Positions 36,441 to 48,313 of a stretch of DNA of 64,000 nucleotides are shown piece by piece; the first letter of the stretch is position 1; every line of letters starts with the position of its first letter. The position numbers and the translations under genes are program-made. The stretch is from Diphasiastrum complanatum. Its lineage: Eukaryota; Streptophyta; Lycopodiopsida; Lycopodiales; Lycopodiaceae. Location of the stretch: assembly GCA_029204225.1 (NCBI GenBank), contig CM055095.1:26976161-27040160 (forward strand), given 5' to 3'. Under the pieces are notes generated by a model, which was given only the letters and a program-made list of their open reading frames with translations, ran no database searches and had not been told where the DNA came from.

Positions 36441-37500
36441 CTTATTCGTGGGGTTGATCTCCTACTTCCTGTTGCTCTGGAGTCCGTGGCTCAACATTCT
36501 GATTTGACGTTTGTCCTCGATCTCCCTCTTGAATTGGTAGCAGTGTGAAGATCTCATGGCCTCTTTCATCTTTTAGTCTAGGGAATGTGGACTCATCGAA
36601 CTTCACATCTCTGCTCGAAACAACCTTTTTCGTGGTTGGGTTGTAGAGCCTATACACTTGTGTTCTATTCGAGTACCCGACCATGATCGTTTGTTATGAT
36701 TTATCATCGAGCTTATTTTTTTTTTTTTTTGGAATGTGCTTGTATGCTACACATCCAAACAAACATATGTATGATAGATCATGCTTTCTACCTGTCCACA
36801 TGTCATACCTTGTCTTATTTTTCAGCGTTGTCATTATTGATATGTTCTGCAGGTGTATAGTTGTAGCTATTGCCTCAACCTAGAATTGACTTGACAATTG
36901 AGCCTGTGCCATCATGCATCTGGTTCCTTTGACTAGCATTCTATTTCTTCTCTCTGCGACACCATTATATTCTGGTGTGTACGCAGGAGTAAACTGATGC
37001 TTGATCCTTTGTTCTTGGCAGAAGTTTAAAAATTCTTTGCTCTTGTACTCACCTCCATTGTCAGATCTGATGATCTGTATCTTCTTTAAAATGTGTCTCT
37101 CTGCAAATGCCACGAACTTCTTGAAGGAATCAAATACTTCAGATTTTTTCTTTAGGTAGTAGATCGTAGTCATTCGGTTGTACTCATCTAGGAACGTCAG
37201 GAAGTATCTCAATCTTGAGAGCGAATCCATTTTCATTAATCCACAGACATTTGAGTGGATGAGCTCAAGAACCTCTTTGGCTCTTCTTTCCTCATGTGTG
37301 AATGGATTCCGATGTTGTTTGCCTTTTTGACAGGCTTCGTAGAACTCAGTATCGGGTCTTGATATCTTTAGACCTATGATTGTGTCTTTCTTACACATGC
37401 CATACAGGCTCCTCATATTCAGATGATACATTCTTCTATGCCAGAGCTGATCTTCATTCTTTGATGCATTTAATATGCTATCAGAGTTGCTCATTATCTT
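36441..37500 (-). pseudogene. Element C integrase
   Basis: From the right: pre-integrase LWHRRMYHLNMRSL and CQKGKQHRNPF (37450-37310), the core with FLDEYNRMTTIYYLKKKSE, the SDNGGEYKSKEF segment with the second catalytic Asp (near 37060), and TPAYTPEYNGVAERRNRM. The first catalytic position reads HSN instead of HSD. The frame stops at 36880 and continues at 36684-36442 with the C-terminal VGYSNRTQVYRLYNP segment. A poly-T run at 36717-36731 marks part of the break. Confidence 0.85.
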
Positions 37501-38663
37501 GGCTTGGTAGAGATTTCCTTCTCTACATCCAAGTCAGCAACTTGTTTGTATTTTTCTTGATCATATGGCATGTATTGCCATCGAACAAAACTCGAATTCC
37601 AAGATCTGCCATCTTGGAGACTGATAGCAGATCTTTTCTCAGTGAAGGCACGTAGAGTGCTTCTAGCAGCTCTGCTTGACCTGACAGTATTTGCAGCTGT
37701 AGAGTCCCGATGCCTCTGACATCGTGTCTACTCCCATCATCTAGAATCACTGCTCTGTTATTTTTGAGTTCTCTGAAGTCGATCAAGATTTTCTTGTTGC
37801 AGGTGATGTGTGATGTTGCTCCTGAATCAATGACTACATCGTAGTCTTGTTCAGTGTAGCTCATTAAAGCTTCATCAAGTATTGTGAAGGCTTCATCACC
37901 TCTATCTGCATCCTTGGATGACTCTGCAACATTTGCTTTTTCAGTCTTGTTCTTTTTTTTTTGGGCTGAATCTGCAATCATATGCAGAGTGCCCCTTCTT
38001 CTTGCAGTGCATGCAAGGTATTGCTGGATTGAACCAGCATTTGTTGGCTGTATGGCTTGGTTTGTGGCATGATCATAGGAAGAAGATTGTTGATTTGAGG
38101 ACTTCGTCTTCTCGAATCTGGATTTGTTCTTGTTTTTCTTCCTTCCTTTCATGAAGAGGGCCTTCTCTTAATCACTGCTTCCTTGTCCTTCGTCCCTCAT
38201 CAGTCTCTCATCAGCGACAAGACTGACTGCTTTGTCGAATGTCACATCTGGTAGACTCAGTATGAGCATTCTCAACGGTTGATAGGACGCAGGTAGAGAC
38301 TTCATGAAGTACATCAACTGTTGTGGTGCAGGGACCTGATGCTCCTGTCCTGATGCAACGAGTTGCGTGAAGATCGTTTTGATCTTCTCAACGTGCTGAT
38401 CTAACTGGTTGCCGTCCCATCGTATGGATTGTAGCTGATTGTGAAGATGCATCACTAAAGCTACAGTCCTATCTTTGTACTTCTATTTCAATCTTTCCCA
38501 TGCTGCATGGCTGCTTTTGCAGTCTTCAATCTGCATGAGTAGATCTTCGTTGATGGACAAAATGATGATCGCCATTGCACGCTCATCCTTTCTGATCCAT
38601 TCAGCTCTCCTCGGGTCTCCCTCTGAAGGCTGCACCTTTGAGAGTTCGGTCACCGACCAGATG
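37501..38663 (-). pseudogene. Element C gag (main part) and protease
   Basis: Gag on the minus strand (38663-about 37960) includes the frame at 38455-38168 with QLVASGQEHQVPAPQQLM and a zinc knuckle, CMHCKKKGHSAYDC, near 38000. The protease active site is VVIDSGATSHITC near 37830, and the domain ends near 37525 with SVSKMADLGIRVLFDG. The start of Gag lies beyond element B at 45522-45619. Confidence 0.85.
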
Positions 38664-39167
38664 TGTTATGTCCATGACCAGTAAGTAGGATTCAATATAC
38701 TCCTAGTCTTGGATACCCGGTACTCCAGTAAATCAAGCTGTTAGTTATGCCACGTGATACTGGATGTGACCCGAGAGTGAGGCCCAAAACACACTAAATA
38801 GAGTTTAGACAAGGTATGAGACAGTGTATGCATGTGTAGAGTTATCAATAGCCATTCTATGAATAGTTGGTCCATGCATAGGACTCTATTCTAGGTGAAT
38901 CTATGTGTAGGGAACTTAGGGCTATGCATGGCTATGTGCCCAGGATGCTTATGGTTATATAAGAAGAGGCCAAACTCGCCCTACTCCTCATTGTGGTCAT
39001 GGATTCATTGCCAGGGTTTGACTCTACATTCATGCCTCTTGTTCCTTGGCTTGGGGTCAAGCTTCTAGAGTTGATTGGTTGCTTCTACTTGGTTGGGCGG
39101 TTGCTCCATAGTGTGTTTTCCATTGTGTTTTGTCTTGTAAGCAGGATCTTAGGGAGCTTCCCTTATA
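38664..39167 (+). repeat. 5' LTR of element B
   Basis: 504 bp. Lacks the aactaatattcttg segment found in the other three LTRs of the family. Confidence 0.9.
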
Positions 39168-39168
39168 G

Positions 39169-39180
39169 TGGTATCAGAGC
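39169..39180 (+). other. Primer-binding site of element B (tRNA-iMet)
   Basis: TGGTATCAGAGC with a one-base spacer after the LTR, as in element A. Confidence 0.9.
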
Positions 39181-42100
39181 AAGGCTTATGAAGATTGGAG
39201 AACATGGAGAAGGGCTACCTTTCGTCGAAATTCTGGATTGGATCCATGGAGATTCTCTTCCAAGGTGGATAGCAAGGTTGCAAGTGGGTGTACTATCCCA
39301 ATTTCAATTTGCATGTTGCTAAGATCCATTACTCTTGGGATTCTTTGTGGTTTTATGGAGAATTGTCCTTGAAGGCCAATTTGTGATGCTTTTTGGGAGC
39401 TTTTTCTTGTGTAGGTCAAATCTTTGGTAGAAATGAATTTTCCAGCAAGTGTACTTTAATTTTAGGGTTCATTAATGATGAAATTAATGATGCATACCGG
39501 TTCTCTCCAACAATTTATGATTCTAGGCTATGTTTTGGTCAAAATTGCTTGGTTTTTCATGCTTTTTGGCACAAAATAGATAGTAAGAACCAAAATCCAG
39601 CAAGATCAGATCAATTAGATGGTTGTAATTCTATAAATTGGTTTGCTTGTGTTAGAGAAAGAATTGTATGTCATTAATTTCCACTTTAGGGTAATGAAAA
39701 GAAACTGGAAAATAGCCAAAAATCATCATTTTTGCTTGTCTTTTCATAAAGTTGGATAGTAGGTGGCTGTAAAACACTATGTAGAGATTGTAAAGAGGTG
39801 AATCAAAGTCTTTTAAATTTTTCCCTAAAGTTAGAACCAACAATTGAACTTGTAGGAAGTCAAAAGAGTTAAAAAAATGGCCATTTTTGGTGATTTTTGG
39901 GGGATGGATCTCTCCAAATCCATAAGGAGATCATTCTGGAATTAATTACAGCATGATTAGCATTCCTTTTTACCTTCCCAGAAAGCTATCAGACCTGTGA
40001 ATTGATGGCCGGTGGCTTATGCACCATCTCCATCAAGTTTGAAGCTATTTTGACTTCTACAACTCAAGAAATCTTCGTTCTCAGCCTATACTGCATCTTA
40101 GGATCAGTATAAATGCTTCATGGAAGTCTAATTGATGGATTAACACTGTTGGTAGCATCAATTTTGAGCTTGGAGAGGTGTTTGCACGTTTTGCATGATT
40201 CCTTCTTGTGGAAGTGCGCCCTACTACAGTTTTTCAAACACTCTGATATCGCACGTGTGAAGCCTAGGTGGCAGGCTGATGTGGCAAGCATCTTGTTCAC
40301 TTGGTCTCCCTCTGTACTGAGCTTTACAGCACCTAGTTTGGTGTCTTGTAGCCAAAGTTATGATCATCTGAAGTTTTTGTAGTTTTGTGAGTAAAATTTG
40401 CAAAATTTGGAATTGTTCTGATTGCATGCCAGTCATTTCTCTAATTTGTAGTACTGTGTTTGCATGGATTAGTTGCATGTTGATTCTCAGAGTGATTCTG
40501 ACATGCATGAGAGATTTACAATCGATTTGAGTGGTCATACGCATGTGCTCTGATAGTGGGGTCACAAATCAGTATTAATGGCTGACAAATTCTGTAAAAC
40601 TAAAGTTTACGTAAAAAAAATCCGTAATGACGTTTATGACTAATGTAGTGTACTTTGCATGCCAGTTTGACTTTGGGCTAGTAACATTAGGAATCGACCA
40701 GTGTTTCAATTTTTTTGACTTTGATTGCCTTTTGTATTAACAGTATTTTCATCAGAATTTTGGAATTATGTAAAATAAAGCAAATTTTGAGTTTTTCGAA
40801 AAAAAATCAAAATTTCAGTCATTTTTTCATTATCTATGGAATCAGTTTAGATTAGTGAATTGATTAAACTGAGTTTATCAGTCAGGAATTGATCACATTG
40901 TTTTCACTAAGTCTGAATTATTTTCCGGTGATAGATAAGTTAAAATTGATAGAAGTAATAGCAATGAATTGCCGATAATTTTTACTGTGTTGTCATTTTT
41001 TAACTTTGGAGTTGGGAACTCCTAGATTGAAAGTTAAAATTTGATTTTTTTTTTTTGTTGAATTTCCATTTGATAAGTTTTCTAATCGATGTTGATCGAT
41101 AGAAATCAGTCAAGTGAACGTTTGCGCAAGATACTCGTTAAATTTGATTTAAATCGTCAAACAATATGAAATGACCAGATTGGATGAGTGGCAATAGTAT
41201 TCTTTATCTAGTCAGTAAATCTGACAAGATACGTTCAACAATTACTGAAATTCTATTGATCGGATTTCCATTAATGTAATTTCATATTTCGTTTGGATAA
41301 GTTTTGTCAATATTAGCGGAGTAATGCCAAACCAGTCAATAAAAAGGAAAAAAGTAGTCCAACTTTATTGAAAATTATTAATAGCAAGAATTACATAACG
41401 AATTTCATTTCCAGTAAAATCCTATGGTGAATTATATTCAACCCAAGTATAAGACATAAATGAAATTGTTTTAGACTTTTTCCTATAGTAATTAATTTTT
41501 TTAAAACATTTACTAATGTCGTTATGTCTTCTTGGTACCTTAGCTATAATAGATTTTTAGGGAACTGAAAATTCTAAGGAGGGAAGAAGAGTGGACATCA
41601 GAGGTAGTAAGTGTGATCGAAAAATATATTTTGCAGTTAGGATTATAGTAATCCTTGTAAATAATTGCTTAATACTGGTTATTAATTTCCTCGTTAGAAT
41701 TCATTCAATTGAATTCGTAACTGATATCTTTGTAACCATTGAGTAATTCGTAGTTTTGAATGTCAATTGTGAGGTTTAGAAGTGGAATCTGATACGTGGA
41801 TTACATTGGATCTGTTAGTTGACTGAAGCTTGTCCCCTAGGTTTGATGCATTAGTAGGAGTTTGAAGCTTATCATTAACCAGAAAGGATCAGGATGTAAT
41901 ATTGAACCATGTTAATTCTTCTGTCTAAGTCACATAATCAGATGTGAATTTTGGATATCCATCTGATAGGCATGCCAATCATCCAAATAAAAGGATTCTC
42001 TAGTGTATGGGAACAAGAAATAATTTTCTATGGTGATTGTAGGATAGCTAGATGATTAATGGATCTCTAGAATATCAGATAAGGCAGATAAGAGTTTTCT

Positions 42101-44993
42101 GGAAGAAAAAGTTGATGGTATGGGAAGTCAGTAATTTTGGAAAGGAAATTCTAGGACTGTAAAGATCTCATGATCAATGGTGTGTTTTAGTACCTAGTCG
42201 CGATATGGGAAAGAAGAAAACCATTCGATCAAATGTGGGGTATTTGGGAAATTTTGAGGCTTAATCTAGATCCCAATGTGGTATCTCATTATTTCCAAAA
42301 TCAGAGGCCCTCAAATCTATTTCTTGCTTTCTTAATTAATCTTGTACTTCTTAGTAATTTCTCGAATATAAGACATCAGACTAGTTTATATGAATTCTTT
42401 CTAGCATGAAGTTATTCTTTTGAAAGGCTATTATGTCATATAAATCACTACTTGTGTGAATAGACTTGGAATTCAGATAAATTCTAAGGTTAAAATGTTT
42501 CAATTTCTTAAACCATGGAAAATTTCTCTGTTGCATAAATGAATTTCGATGGAATAGTGGTTTTTATCACTCAGATTGAATATATTTGAAGGAGAAGTCA
42601 TGTTTATAATGAAGTGAAATTCTTTAGTGGAAGCACTTATTACTGACTTTTCTAGGATTTAGATATTTTCATATAAAGGAGGGGTGAAGTGGTGGGATAA
42701 AATTCTGTTTGGAAATCTGTAGATTGCGTAGTTTTCAAAAAAGAACCAACTGTGGTATAGAAATGAGACATGGTCTGAAAGTAATTTCGGATAGATCAAA
42801 GTAAGGTGCCCAATTGGAACTTTTCGAAATAAGAGAAATTCTTTAGGGATTGTGTGGACAATTTGGAACTAGAACAAGTTTGGAATTTGAATCATTATCT
42901 ATAAGTAGTACAGTAAAAGGTCAAAGGTTACTAATTCCATTTTGATTGGAATAGAAGTAAGTTTGATCATGATATAAGTCTGAGAGTTTTGTATTGGATC
43001 AACCTAATCTTAGTTTTAGTACTAGGATCGGAGAGGGGTTGATTGAGTGGATGAAATTATGTAATTAGAGGTAAGTTGGATTGGAAAACTATTGAGAGTG
43101 AATGTTATTCGTCTCAGAGATTTTCTCGGATATGTTATTTACTCATGAGAAATAGAAATTATTTTGTAGCTAAGTTACAAGGTCTCAGTGAGATATGTGA
43201 GTAACATATGTGGGTTTTGGAGGAATCTGTCAGATAAAAATGTGTTTATGTACTGGGTCATAGTGAGATTATTCACATATGTGCACGATTATTCTTGTAT
43301 GAATCTACTGTGTATTCCTGGTTACTAGGGTTATTTGGTGCACTTAACCTAGTCGGTGAACATGAACATATGATCAAGTATTGTTTTGACAGATACTTGC
43401 AGAGTTAACAAATCTTTGTATAGAAGATTTATGGATTAACTTATAAATGATTTGGATATGGATCTAAATGTGGTGTTGTATGGTACAATTAAGATCTTTA
43501 CCTAGACATTTGAGATTTCTAAATCACTGGCAATTAACTTGAGTAGCTGATTACTTCAAGATAAAGTTAATTGGTAAAACGATCAGTGTGATGTGGATTC
43601 ACCGGGAACTGATGGTTTTGAATTATATTGCTTGTAAGATGCATGATTAGTGAATCATTTTGGTTCATCAGTTAAAATTGTGTGCATTGGATATACAATA
43701 TTCTTGGGATAGAGTATTCCTTAGTTAAGGAATAGACTCAGCTCATTAGTGATTGTATCCCAGAGAGCTCAAATGGATAACGAATCATAATGAATCCAAG
43801 AATAATAACTAAATCGATATTCAACAGGACTTTGGGTATCTAGATGTGATTCTGGATCGTAATCTAAAGTTTTTGTAGTTGAGGATGATTGTCATTTTGG
43901 TATGCGTTTAGTCTTTAATTACCAATTGTTTATAGAACTTGAATCTTGCACTTCAGTTAAAGAATCATGTTTTGGAAGTATTCCTAAATCTAGTATTTTC
44001 TTAATGGAAAGATTTTTGGAATGACTCTTACTTTTCCTGAGTTATGTTAGACATATACTCCAGCATCCTATAAATAATTAACTTTGATTTGGATTTCAGA
44101 AAATTATGATTGACGAATCATATGAATCTAAATATTTATGGTTGACGAATCATAAATAGATACTTAATTATTGTCAGAGGATTATAAGGAATTGTAATGA
44201 TTCTTAAGTGTGATGATTAATTCCTGATCTATTATTTAAGTAAGAATTCAAATCAGTGTTTTTGAATCTCTCTACTCTAGTGTTATAGTTGAGGACCTAT
44301 GGATCTCACAGACATTCTCACAAGATAAGTATTTTATTTGTAGAGAATTTAGTTTATCTAGTGGATGTTATTCTACTACAGTTTATGGTCTACAGATGCT
44401 TGAGTACAATCCTTCATTTGAATTGGATTTTTAGTTATCTTAGAAGACAAACAAGTCTATTAAGATGAATGAATGCTATTTTCTTGCATTTGGTGCTAGA
44501 ACAGGAGCATTTAACTCAAAAGAGTATTTGGGATACTCAGAGTTGAGTTTTAATCATTCTATATTTTAATGATTCTCATAGATATTCTAATTGAATGTAT
44601 TATCATATCTTAGAATTTGGATTCTAAGGATAGTTGTAGTTGGAAGCTTATGAATTATCTGTCAGAGTTGTGGATAATTTTAGACTGTAATTATAATTAT
44701 TTTATTATTTCTTTAAATTTAGTCTCCTAAGTTAGGCTATTCCACCCAGTGTTTCATGTAAGTGTTTTACATGAAGGTGATGTTACTAACTTATGATGAA
44801 TGTAACCCAGATGAAAAATTTATTGCTTAGTGTACTTTTCAAAACTGAGTTGTACTCCAGTGCAGAGATTATCTCTGAGTACTTGTTTGATATGAAAGTC
44901 AGACTAAGGATAATGATTTTCTCAATTTTTATTGAAAGTTAAAGGAACTATAATTCTTTTCTGTTTAGAGAGTTTCTAAGAATAGAAACAGTT
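39181..44993 (+). other. Internal region of element B, non-coding
   Basis: Collinear with 25820-31695. No frame above about 115 codons and none shared in phase with element A beyond the first 150 bases. No gene is supported. Confidence 0.7.
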
Positions 44994-45007
44994 TAAGGAG
45001 GAAAGAA

Positions 45008-45521
45008 TGTTATGTCCATGACAAGTAAGTAGGATTTAGTATACTCCTAGTCTTGGATACACAGTGTTCCAGTAAATCAAGCTGTTAGGTATGCCACATC
45101 ATACTGGATGTGACCCGAAAGTAACTAATATCCTTGTGAGGCCCAGAACACACTAAATGGAGTTTAGACAAGGTATGAGATAGTGTATGCATGTGTAGAG
45201 TTATTAGTAGCCATTCTATGAATAGTTAGTCCATGCATAGGACTCTATTCTAGGTGAATCTATGTATAGGGAACTTAGGGCTATGCATGGCTATGTGCCC
45301 AGGATGCTTATGGCTCTGTAAGAAGAGGCCAAACTAGCCCTACTCCTCATTGTGATCATGGATTCATTGCCAGGGTTTCACTCTACATTCATGCCTCTTG
45401 TTCCTTGGCTTGGGGGTGAAGCTTCTAAGGTTGATTGGTTGCTTCTACTTGGTTGGGTGGTTGCTCCATAGTGTGTTTTCCATTGTGTTTTGTCTTGTAA
45501 GAAAGATTTGCTTCCCTTATA
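45008..45521 (+). repeat. 3' LTR of element B
   Basis: 514 bp, TGTTATG...CCCTTATA, followed by the AGATG duplication. Confidence 0.9.
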
Positions 45522-45670
45522 AGATGTCTTCATCCTTCAGAAGTGTTTTGATTTTGAATCTCCATATCTTGTAATTTATGCCATCAAGATTGATTGCATG
45601 TCTGGATCGTTGTAGCCATACTGTGTTGTCTAGAAAATCACTACTTAGATATCAATAGTGATAACCTGTT
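45522..45670 (-). pseudogene. Element C gag start
   Basis: An ATG at 45619 on the minus strand opens the copia Gag N-terminus. After a frameshift the INYKIWRFKIKTLLKDED-like segment runs up to the element B insertion. Confidence 0.75.
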
Positions 45671-45682
45671 GCTCTGATACCA
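45671..45682 (-). other. Primer-binding site of element C (tRNA-iMet)
   Basis: The plus strand reads gctctgatacca, the complement of TGGTATCAGAGC, directly left of the LTR at 45683. This fixes the minus orientation. Confidence 0.9.
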
Positions 45683-46426
45683 TGTTGCGGATGGGTTTAT
45701 TTCGTTGTCGCAAACAATTTTGTTTCTTTGAATTTTCTTTTGTGCGGAAGCTCACAGGAACCTAGACACGCAACTACAGATCACAGAACAGATTCCATTC
45801 TAGCAATCAAGACGACGGAAGACAAGGAGATGCATGAAAATAGAACAATCAAATTATCAGTTTCATTTTTAGAATGAAATGGTCAGTGTCTTGCTCGTTG
45901 GCGGCCTGACGCTCTGCTCTTTCGTTGTATTCTACTCGTTGACAGCCTTTCATGCACAATTGTTTCATTTCTATGCTTTTCTTTTCTGCTCTACACATTC
46001 TCTATGTCTCACTGTATCTATCTTGATCCAAAAAAATGGTTTATGTCTCCACTATGTAGAGTTTACAAGATAGCTAAACAGAGAATTACAAGAGTAGTTA
46101 ACGCTAATCAACTAATCATTTATTCTCTATTGTTGCTACCCATTTCAGTTGGGTGTGAAGTTTAAGACTCCAAGCCCGTTAAGCTGCCAGCTGGCAGCGC
46201 GAAAGATTCCCTTTCGTTTCTTTTCGTTTTGCGTTGCCTTGCGATTTTTGCCGTCCTGGAGGCATGTTTGATTTTTGTGAATGGTTTGCGAATCGTTCAT
46301 CCCTCGTTCGTCCTGGAGGCACATTGACTTTCGTGAATTGTTTGATCTTCGCGAGTTCGACCTTATAGTCAAGGCACGTTGACTTTTGCGTCGTGGCAAA
46401 GTTGCAGGAGTTCGCCATTTTTGACA
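45683..46426 (-). repeat. 5' LTR of element C
   Basis: 744 bp, ending tttttgaca on the plus strand and followed by the TTCTT duplication. Differences from 35132-35864 are mostly transitions. Confidence 0.9.
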
Positions 46427-46431
46427 TTCTT

Positions 46432-47262
46432 GAAGGTTCAAGTAAGGTTCTTGGAGCAGCAAGGAAGTGTTCTTTTACTCTACCTTACTTGTTTAATCTC
46501 ATGTATGAGCATTGTCATGTCAACATGTTCGAGTTGTCAAAATTCAATGAAACTAGTTCCATAGTTTTGCATCCTTTGGTTCTCGGAGATGGAATAGTTA
46601 TCATTGCTGGTTTTTATGATCAAGTACATGCATTCATTCAAATCTTGAAAGACATTGAAGTGGTCAATATGTTTACTTTTGAGAAAAGTTCAAGATCTGG
46701 CATCCTAGTGTTGGCAAATTGGCAAATTGTTGACAATGTAGGATCAAGGGTTGTATGCAAATCTTGTGGAGATACTTCAAGTATTTCAAGTTCAAGTTTT
46801 GCTCATTCAAATGGAGCAAAGAACACATCATTTTGGCATTCATTCACTCAAGGGCTTTCATGGATTGGAGATCTACAAAGGCAAGGTGGTGATGAAGGTT
46901 CATTCATGGAGATACATGGTGCATTCACTATGAGCATAGTGGAATGTGGAGGAGGCATGCAAACACTTGTTGGTTACTTTCACTTACAACTTGTTTGCTG
47001 CTGTTTTACAAAAAATTCAAAGGTGGATACATGGAGAAATCCTTTCATTATGATTCTATTTTCTTTTACATGTATGTTGTTCACCATTCTATGTAAAATT
47101 GATGTAAGAAATAGTGAAGCATCGTATATGGACACTATTATCTATATCAATTATGTTGTACTTCATATTGTACATATTAGAACACTTGAGAAGAGATCTA
47201 TTATCATGATGGAGATCATTGTTAGGTTGGAACAAAGTACTGTTGTAAAACTAGCAAGTTAA
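46432..47262 (+). pseudogene. Unrecognised retroelement ORF, right half of plus copy
   Basis: An open frame of about 275 codons follows the element C insertion and ends with TAA at 47260-47262. It starts in the LEGSSKVLGAARK segment and contains VLGDGIVIIAGFYDQ, a Ser-rich stretch, GGDEGSFMEIHGAF and a hydrophobic segment, NPFIMILFSFTCMLFTILC, followed by about 60 further residues. The stop is followed within 15 bases by a purine tract and an LTR start, so the ORF is the 3'-most gene of an LTR element. No RNase H, RT or integrase motif is present. An env-like membrane protein or a captured host gene are both possible. Function unknown. Confidence 0.65.
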
Positions 47263-47276
47263 GTTGAAGAGGGAGT
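47263..47276 (+). other. Polypurine tract
   Basis: gttgaagagggag directly before the LTR start at 47277. Its position and composition are those of a plus-strand priming site. Confidence 0.65.
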
Positions 47277-47920
47277 GTGAAAAATGTCAACATTTCCTAG
47301 CTAGTTTGAGGCCTAAATTAACAATTTTTGTACATAGTTTTGAATCTAACCTTTCACACGTGTGAAAGAGGCCTAGATACTTTTATTCTAGTATATATTT
47401 CATATTGAAGTAGTCTCAAACTTCAAGACCTTCGAAATGACACCAAAATCATGTTATTTGGACATATAGGCCAAAATTGGCCATTTTAGGCTACTGGTGC
47501 CCTAAAATTGGGTCCTAAGTTCTAGAGAGAGGAGATAGAGTCATCTCTCTCACCTATATTAGGCTGAAATTCATGGAGGATAGGTTGGAGAAACTTATTG
47601 TATTGTTGAGAGAGATGAATAGATCATTGTTACAATTTCTTCCTCCATTGAGAGCATTGCTTTGTGTATTGTCTTCAAGCTTTTGTGTATGATCCTAAGA
47701 GGTTTTCAAAAGTGGTAGGCTGATGTTGGGAGCCTTGTTTGCTGTTATTTTTGGCTGCCATCAGTACCTTTTATTGATTTCTTTTGTCTCTGTCAAGTTC
47801 ATGTGTATCAAAGGTAGCATTAGGATGCTTTGCCATTTCTAGCTTTTGTAGCTTGTTGTGCAAAGATCTTAGCCAAGTATTTTGGGAGTTTGGATCCATT
47901 CAAGATCCACTTTTTTCACA
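47277..47920 (+). repeat. 3' LTR of the element carrying the unrecognised ORF
   Basis: 644 bp from TGTGAAAAATGTCAAC to CACTTTTTTCACA, with 10-base near-perfect inverted ends. The sequence after it lacks a primer-binding site, so it is a 3' rather than a 5' LTR. The ends resemble the LTRs at 139-790 and 57737, but the body differs. A target duplication cannot be tested because the 5' end is missing. Confidence 0.65.
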
Positions 47921-48313
47921 TTTAGAACAATCCTGAAGAAATGAGCTATGTTCTCGACAGTTTTGACAGTCTGCAGAAATGAGCTATGTTCATGACAGTT
48001 TCGCGAAACTAGCATAGTTCAATAGTTTAAACTATTTTGCAATAGCTTCGTCTTTTTCGTATTTCCTCGAAATGCGACACTTAGGCACAGTTCAAAATTC
48101 AACCATTGAAGGGGCCTTCGGATTTTTCGCGAAATGTTCATGAAGAGAGAGAAAATTTCCAAAAGTCATCTACTTCAAGACTTGAACTGCTCTAGAGCAC
48201 CTTCACTTTTTTCACGAAAGACCCAAAGAGAGAGAAAAAAGGAAGGTCATCTATTTTGAACGAAGGACGTTCCCAGCCACTTCTGAAAATTTGCAAAGTG
48301 AGAGAAAACCACT
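47921..48313. other. Non-coding spacer with short repeats
   Basis: The motif gaaatgagctatgttc.tgacagtt appears twice (47939-47965 and 47975-48000), and an aaagagagagaaaa...ggtcatcta motif appears twice (48148-48172 and 48226-48253). No gene is supported. Confidence 0.5.

Larger units (their letters stand above)
38664..45521 (+). mobile_element. Large non-coding LTR element B (LARD-like), complete
   Basis: LTRs at 38664-39167 and 45008-45521 share the TGTTATGTCCATGAC start and CTTCCCTTATA end of element A. AGATG is duplicated at 38659-38663 and 45522-45526. The primer-binding site is at 39169-39180 and the purine tract aaggaggaaagaa precedes 45008. The interior (39181-44993) follows element A closely but lacks segments such as one near 42670. 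It is inserted in the gag of element C and carries no recognisable gene. Confidence 0.9.
35132..46426 (-). mobile_element. Copia retrotransposon C with nested element B
   Basis: LTRs lie at 35132-35864 and 45683-46426, and TTCTT (35127-35131 and 46427-46431) is duplicated at the ends. On the minus strand the primer-binding site (45671-45682) touches the right LTR and a purine tract (complement of 35865-35876) touches the left one. Gag, protease, integrase and the start of RT are present. The rest of RT and RNase H are deleted. Element B lies in gag. Without B, C is about 4.4 kb. Confidence 0.9.
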
